Shown here piece after piece: positions 61,219 through 64,000 of a DNA stretch of 64,000 bases (its first letter is position 1; every line of letters starts with the position of its first letter). The stretch lies in contig NZ_JBPOEU010000010.1 in the NCBI RefSeq assembly GCF_051251695.1, positions 81,999-145,998 of the forward strand, given 5' to 3'. The position numbers were made by a program, and so were the translations under genes. The notes beneath the pieces were generated by a model. The model was not told the origin of the DNA and made no database searches. It worked only from the letters and a program-made list of their open reading frames with translations. This DNA comes from Maritalea sp051251695. GTDB taxonomy: Bacteria > Pseudomonadota > Alphaproteobacteria > Rhizobiales > Devosiaceae.

Positions 61219-62568
61219 TTATGATTTTTGTTTATCAACCGCTGGCAAATGCAACGTAACACAAAGACCGCCCAACTTCGAACGGCAAAGCGCTATCTCG
61301 CCTCCATAGACTGAAACGAGTTCACTTACAATTCCTAGTCCCAAGCCAGAACCGGGAACTTGTTGATCAAGCCTTCTCCCGCGTTCCAAAATGGTTTCAA
61401 GTTTGTCGTCAGGCAAACCATCGCCGTCGTCTTCGACGAGAACTTCTATCATGTCAAACGGAAGGTTTCGCAGGGTGACCCGAACATTCGAACTTGCCCA
61501 TTTCGTCGCATTATCTACCAGGTTTCCCAACATCTCGTCGAAGTCATCGGGATCTCCGCGAAAATGGTCAATTTTTGCATCACCTTGAATAAGCTCAATA
61601 TGGTTTTCCGGTTTTAGCTTTTTCATAACCGACAAGATTTTCTCAGCCGCTGGCATCGTATCCGTGTTCTGCCCACGAACAGCGGTGCGTGCCGCCAATT
61701 GAGCCCTATCCAAATAACGGCTCACCGTTGCTTGCATCTTGTCCAGTTGTTGCCCGACAAATTCCGATCCTGACTTTCCAAGTTCGTTGCGCATCACCGC
61801 CATCGGTGTTTTGAGGCCGTGTGCGAGATCACCTACCTGGTTTTTAGCCCGCTCCATGATTTTGTCATTAACGTCCAGCAGTGCATTGATTTCAGTCTTA
61901 ACTGGCTCCACTTCCTTAGGAAACTCTTCCTGAAGCCTGACCGATCGTCCATTTCGAATGTCCTCAACTGCTGAACTAAGTCTAAACAAAGGCCCTAAAC
62001 TCAGGCGCGCAACAAATGCGCACATCGTTGCTAACAACAATCCCACGGCCACTAAAACCAGCAGAGCTTGTTGCTGAAATGCATTCACCTCGGTGGCAAT
62101 TTCATCCCAATCGGCGGTGACGGAGATTACAAAGCTCATCTCCTCCGAAATTGATATTTGCCGTTCAAAAATTCTCAGCCAATTTCCGGCATCATCAAAC
62201 GCATTGGCACGCCGCGCATTGTTTTCATCAAATGGAATACTCAGTGCAGGAATTAGAACGCCGAAAGCTGAGGTTGAGACATTTACGACTTGGCCTTGTC
62301 CGTCCAAGATTTGCCAGTACCATCCAGAATTCGCCTGCGTGTAACGCGAGTCAATTGATGGAAGGGTCTGAAGACTGGCTTCATTCTCAGCAAGCAGACG
62401 CGCAATTAGCGCATCGGCCTGTCTATCAGTAATCGCATCAATATTCCGGGTAAGTGACTGAGAATACAGCTGGGAAAGCAACACCCCCGTAATGGCCAAA
62501 CCAATAGAGAGGCCTACTGCCGTTAACAAGAACACTCGCCAGACAATTGAAAACCGATTCAATATCAA
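61219..62568 (-). CDS. sensor histidine kinase, PhoQ-like HAMP type
   Basis: A 449-residue kinase. Helix 1 is VFLLTAVGLSIGLAITGVLL and helix 2 is LLVLVAVGLLLATMCAFVA, with a periplasmic domain of about 130 residues between. HAMP, HisKA (QVGDLAHGLKTPMAVMRNEL) and HATPase follow (GNLVDNATKWA; VEDDGDGLPDDKLE; GSGLGLGIVSELV). The HGLKTP H-box and FARLSLGPLFRLS-like linker are typical of small alphaproteobacterial PhoQ-like kinases. It overlaps its regulator by four bases. Confidence 0.92.
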   Translation of the reverse strand: MILNRFSIVWRVFLLTAVGLSIGLAITGVLLSQLYSQSLTRNIDAITDRQADALIARLLAENEASLQTLPSIDSRYTQANSGWYWQILDGQGQVVNVSTSAFGVLIPALSIPFDENNARRANAFDDAGNWLRIFERQISISEEMSFVISVTADWDEIATEVNAFQQQALLVLVAVGLLLATMCAFVARLSLGPLFRLSSAVEDIRNGRSVRLQEEFPKEVEPVKTEINALLDVNDKIMERAKNQVGDLAHGLKTPMAVMRNELGKSGSEFVGQQLDKMQATVSRYLDRAQLAARTAVRGQNTDTMPAAEKILSVMKKLKPENHIELIQGDAKIDHFRGDPDDFDEMLGNLVDNATKWASSNVRVTLRNLPFDMIEVLVEDDGDGLPDDKLETILERGRRLDQQVPGSGLGLGIVSELVSVYGGEIALCRSKLGGLCVTLHLPAVDKQKS

Positions 62569-63224
62569 GAACTTGCAACTTTATAGCCCAAACCACGGAC
62601 TGTTTGGATGAAATCTTGAGGGAGCTTTTTCCTTAAACGTCCAACAAAGACTTCGATTGTGTTGGAGTCCCGGTCAAAATCTTGATCATATAGATGTTCT
62701 GTAAGTTCGGTCCGAGAGATCACTTTGTCTTGGTGATGCATCAAGTAGGATAAAAGCCTGAGCTCATGCGACGTGAGCTTTAGCGCCATGCCGTCAACGG
62801 TCACTTTGCTCCCAGCGGTGTCCAGTCGGACGGTGCCGATTTCAATTTCGTTTGAGGCAATTCCCGCAGAGCGCCTGACCAGTGCTCGAATTCGGGCAAG
62901 CACTTCTTCCATATGGAATGGCTTAGCCACATAGTCATCGGCACCAGCATCAATGCCCTGAACTTTATCGGTCCAACGATCACGCGCAGTGAGCATAAGC
63001 ACCGGCATGGTTTTACCGTTACGGCGCCATTCTTCAACAACGGATATGCCATCTTTAATTGGCAGCCCGATATCAAGGATCACCGCGTCATAGGGTTCCG
63101 TGTCGCCAAGAAAATGGCCTTCTTCGCCATCAAATGCATTATCAATGACATAACCAGCATCAATAAGTGCAGATGAGATTTGACGATTGAGGTCCACGTC
63201 ATCTTCAACGACCAAAATCCGCAT
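62565..63224 (-). CDS. OmpR-family response regulator
   Basis: A 219-residue regulator. The receiver begins MRILVVEDDVDLNRQISSAL and has the Asp in YDAVILDIGLPIKDGISVVE and the Lys in YVAKPFHMEEVLARI. The winged-helix domain includes LTSHELRLLSYLMHHQDKVI and ends DSNTIEVFVGRLRKKLPQDF then IQTVRGLGYKV. It lies 25 bases downstream of a small secreted PepSY-like gene, a common partner of such systems, and overlaps the kinase (ATGA). Confidence 0.94.
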   Translation of the reverse strand: MRILVVEDDVDLNRQISSALIDAGYVIDNAFDGEEGHFLGDTEPYDAVILDIGLPIKDGISVVEEWRRNGKTMPVLMLTARDRWTDKVQGIDAGADDYVAKPFHMEEVLARIRALVRRSAGIASNEIEIGTVRLDTAGSKVTVDGMALKLTSHELRLLSYLMHHQDKVISRTELTEHLYDQDFDRDSNTIEVFVGRLRKKLPQDFIQTVRGLGYKVASS

Positions 63225-63248
63225 AACTTCTCCCCCAATAGAATGGTT

Positions 63249-63578
63249 TTAGGTGTTTCCACCAAATTGTTGGCCGTTATTTGCGTTCACAGCAACGCCG
63301 AGCGCTTTGCCCTTCGCATCTACAACTTTAAAGAAATACACAAACTGACCATCTACCTCACACAGGCGTTGACCAAAAAGCTTGGCACCCTTTTTCAATC
63401 CCATTATCCGCGTTATTTTATTAAACGACAAGATTTGTTTGGATTTAACAAGTTTATTTATCTCCCCGTGGGGCAGACAATTCTTTTGTTGTGCAAAGGC
63501 TCCCGTTGGCGCAGTAAAAACCGCGCCAAGAGCGAAGACCATTGCAACTAACCATTTGCGTCTAGCTATATTCATCAT
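63249..63578 (-). CDS. small secreted PepSY-like protein
   Basis: A 109-residue protein with a signal peptide (cleavage after AFAQ) and a single PepSY-like domain: LVKSKQILSFNKITRIMGLK, then FGQRLCEVDGQFVYFFKVVD and AKGKALGVAVNANNGQQ. Genes of this type often stand just before an OmpR regulator and kinase pair that control them, and the product may bind the kinase sensor domain or periplasmic proteases. Two adjacent ATG codons could start it. Two cysteines in the mature protein could form a disulfide. Confidence 0.78.
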   Translation of the reverse strand: MMNIARRKWLVAMVFALGAVFTAPTGAFAQQKNCLPHGEINKLVKSKQILSFNKITRIMGLKKGAKLFGQRLCEVDGQFVYFFKVVDAKGKALGVAVNANNGQQFGGNT

Positions 63579-63622
63579 GCCGGAAGGATTACCAAACTCT
63601 TCCTGAATGATAGATGAATAAC

Positions 63623-63976
63623 CTATGCATTTGCAATTTCAGACTTCATCCCTCTCCTTAGGAATAGCACGGCCAGCGCCTCCATAATCAACTGAAGCGC
63701 ATTTTGAGCGTCAATAGCGGGCACATTGATGCCTAGCAGTTCCAAAATGCCAGAAATCAGCATGAAAATGGCAACCAAATATGTCTTATAGCCCGATAGA
63801 ATGTTCAATTTTGATGATCCTTTTTGTGAGTTGATGTTTCGTTTGAGCAATTTTGCAGCTTGCTGTTTGACGTGATTGATACGGTTGCGCCAACCTGTTC
63901 CAAAAACCGAGTAGGTTTTCAGCTTTCTCAAAAAGCTGTGCCGATTTTCGATGTATTGGGAAAGAAGAGCCTTCAA
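63623..63976 (-). CDS. small membrane protein, unrecognised
   Basis: A 117-residue protein. It has a basic N-terminal half (FLRKLKTYSVFGTGWRNRIN; KQQAAKLLKRNINSQK) and a membrane-active C-terminus: GYKTYLVAIFMLISGILELL, a short loop with GINVPAIDAQ, and ALQLIMEALAVLFLRRGMKS. This two-helix, GYKTY-starting end resembles small holin-like or phage-tail-adjacent proteins, but no other phage gene is here. It lies 44 bases upstream of the PepSY gene on the same strand, though no operon is proven. The window ends 24 bases beyond its start. Confidence 0.6.
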   Translation of the reverse strand: MKALLSQYIENRHSFLRKLKTYSVFGTGWRNRINHVKQQAAKLLKRNINSQKGSSKLNILSGYKTYLVAIFMLISGILELLGINVPAIDAQNALQLIMEALAVLFLRRGMKSEIANA

Positions 63977-64000
63977 ACTTGACTGCTCACAGTATTTTTC

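Overview
The window reads as chromosome of an alphaproteobacterium, most likely Hyphomicrobiales (Rhizobiales). The main reason is the block ccmI-ccmE-ccmF-ccmH, then degP-type protease, OmpR-type regulator, sensor kinase and glnE, an arrangement typical of that order. BigR-type sulfide genes, RutR-type pyrimidine genes and tandem MsbA-like exporters fit the same picture. Base composition looks mid-range and even. I saw no rRNA, tRNA, CRISPR array, prophage or insertion sequence.

Layout. 0-3.5 kb: a LysR gene cut by the left edge, divergent from a small membrane protein and a methyltransferase, then a GntR regulator and a peroxiredoxin. 3.5-19 kb: a reductive pyrimidine catabolism locus. PreT/PreA reduce uracil or thymine, dihydropyrimidinase opens the ring, an N-carbamoyl-beta-alanine amidohydrolase releases the beta-amino acid, and an omega-aminotransferase plus an MmsA-type CoA-acylating dehydrogenase take the semialdehyde to an acyl-CoA. 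Two tandem RutR-like TetR genes and matching palindromes (TTGACCAnnTGGTCAA type) lie in front of preT and of the aminotransferase. An NMT1/THI5-like ABC importer at the end is the likely substrate uptake system. A GIY-YIG gene between two copies of a palindromic repeat sits inside this locus.

19-29 kb: an MFS permease with its DeoR regulator, an ABC exporter, a 970-base gene-free stretch full of palindromes, a histidine phosphatase, an orphan TRAP binding protein, a universal stress protein, an AGCS amino acid symporter and a nitrilase-family hydrolase. 29-33.5 kb: a sulfide/persulfide locus (SulP transporter, TIGR01244 protein, persulfide dioxygenase-like hydrolase, two YeeE/YedE half-transporters) divergent from a BigR/SqrR-like repressor with both sensing cysteines. 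33.6-43.5 kb: panB-panC, two tandem ABC exporters, pepN and an orphan PAS histidine kinase.

43.5-56.2 kb: on the minus strand, cytochrome c maturation (ccmI, E, F, H), an alpha/beta-hydrolase-OsmC fusion, a TauE/SafE exporter, a DegP-type protease, a two-component pair and glnE. 56.4-61.2 kb is the least explained part: two overlapping plus-strand genes resemble a reduced, partly degenerate sarcosine oxidase beta/alpha pair without gamma and delta subunits or a recognisable folate domain. They face an unrecognised helical 435-residue protein. 61.2-64 kb: a PepSY-like secreted protein, an OmpR regulator and its sensor kinase, a 17-kDa-antigen-like lipoprotein, and a small membrane protein at the right edge.
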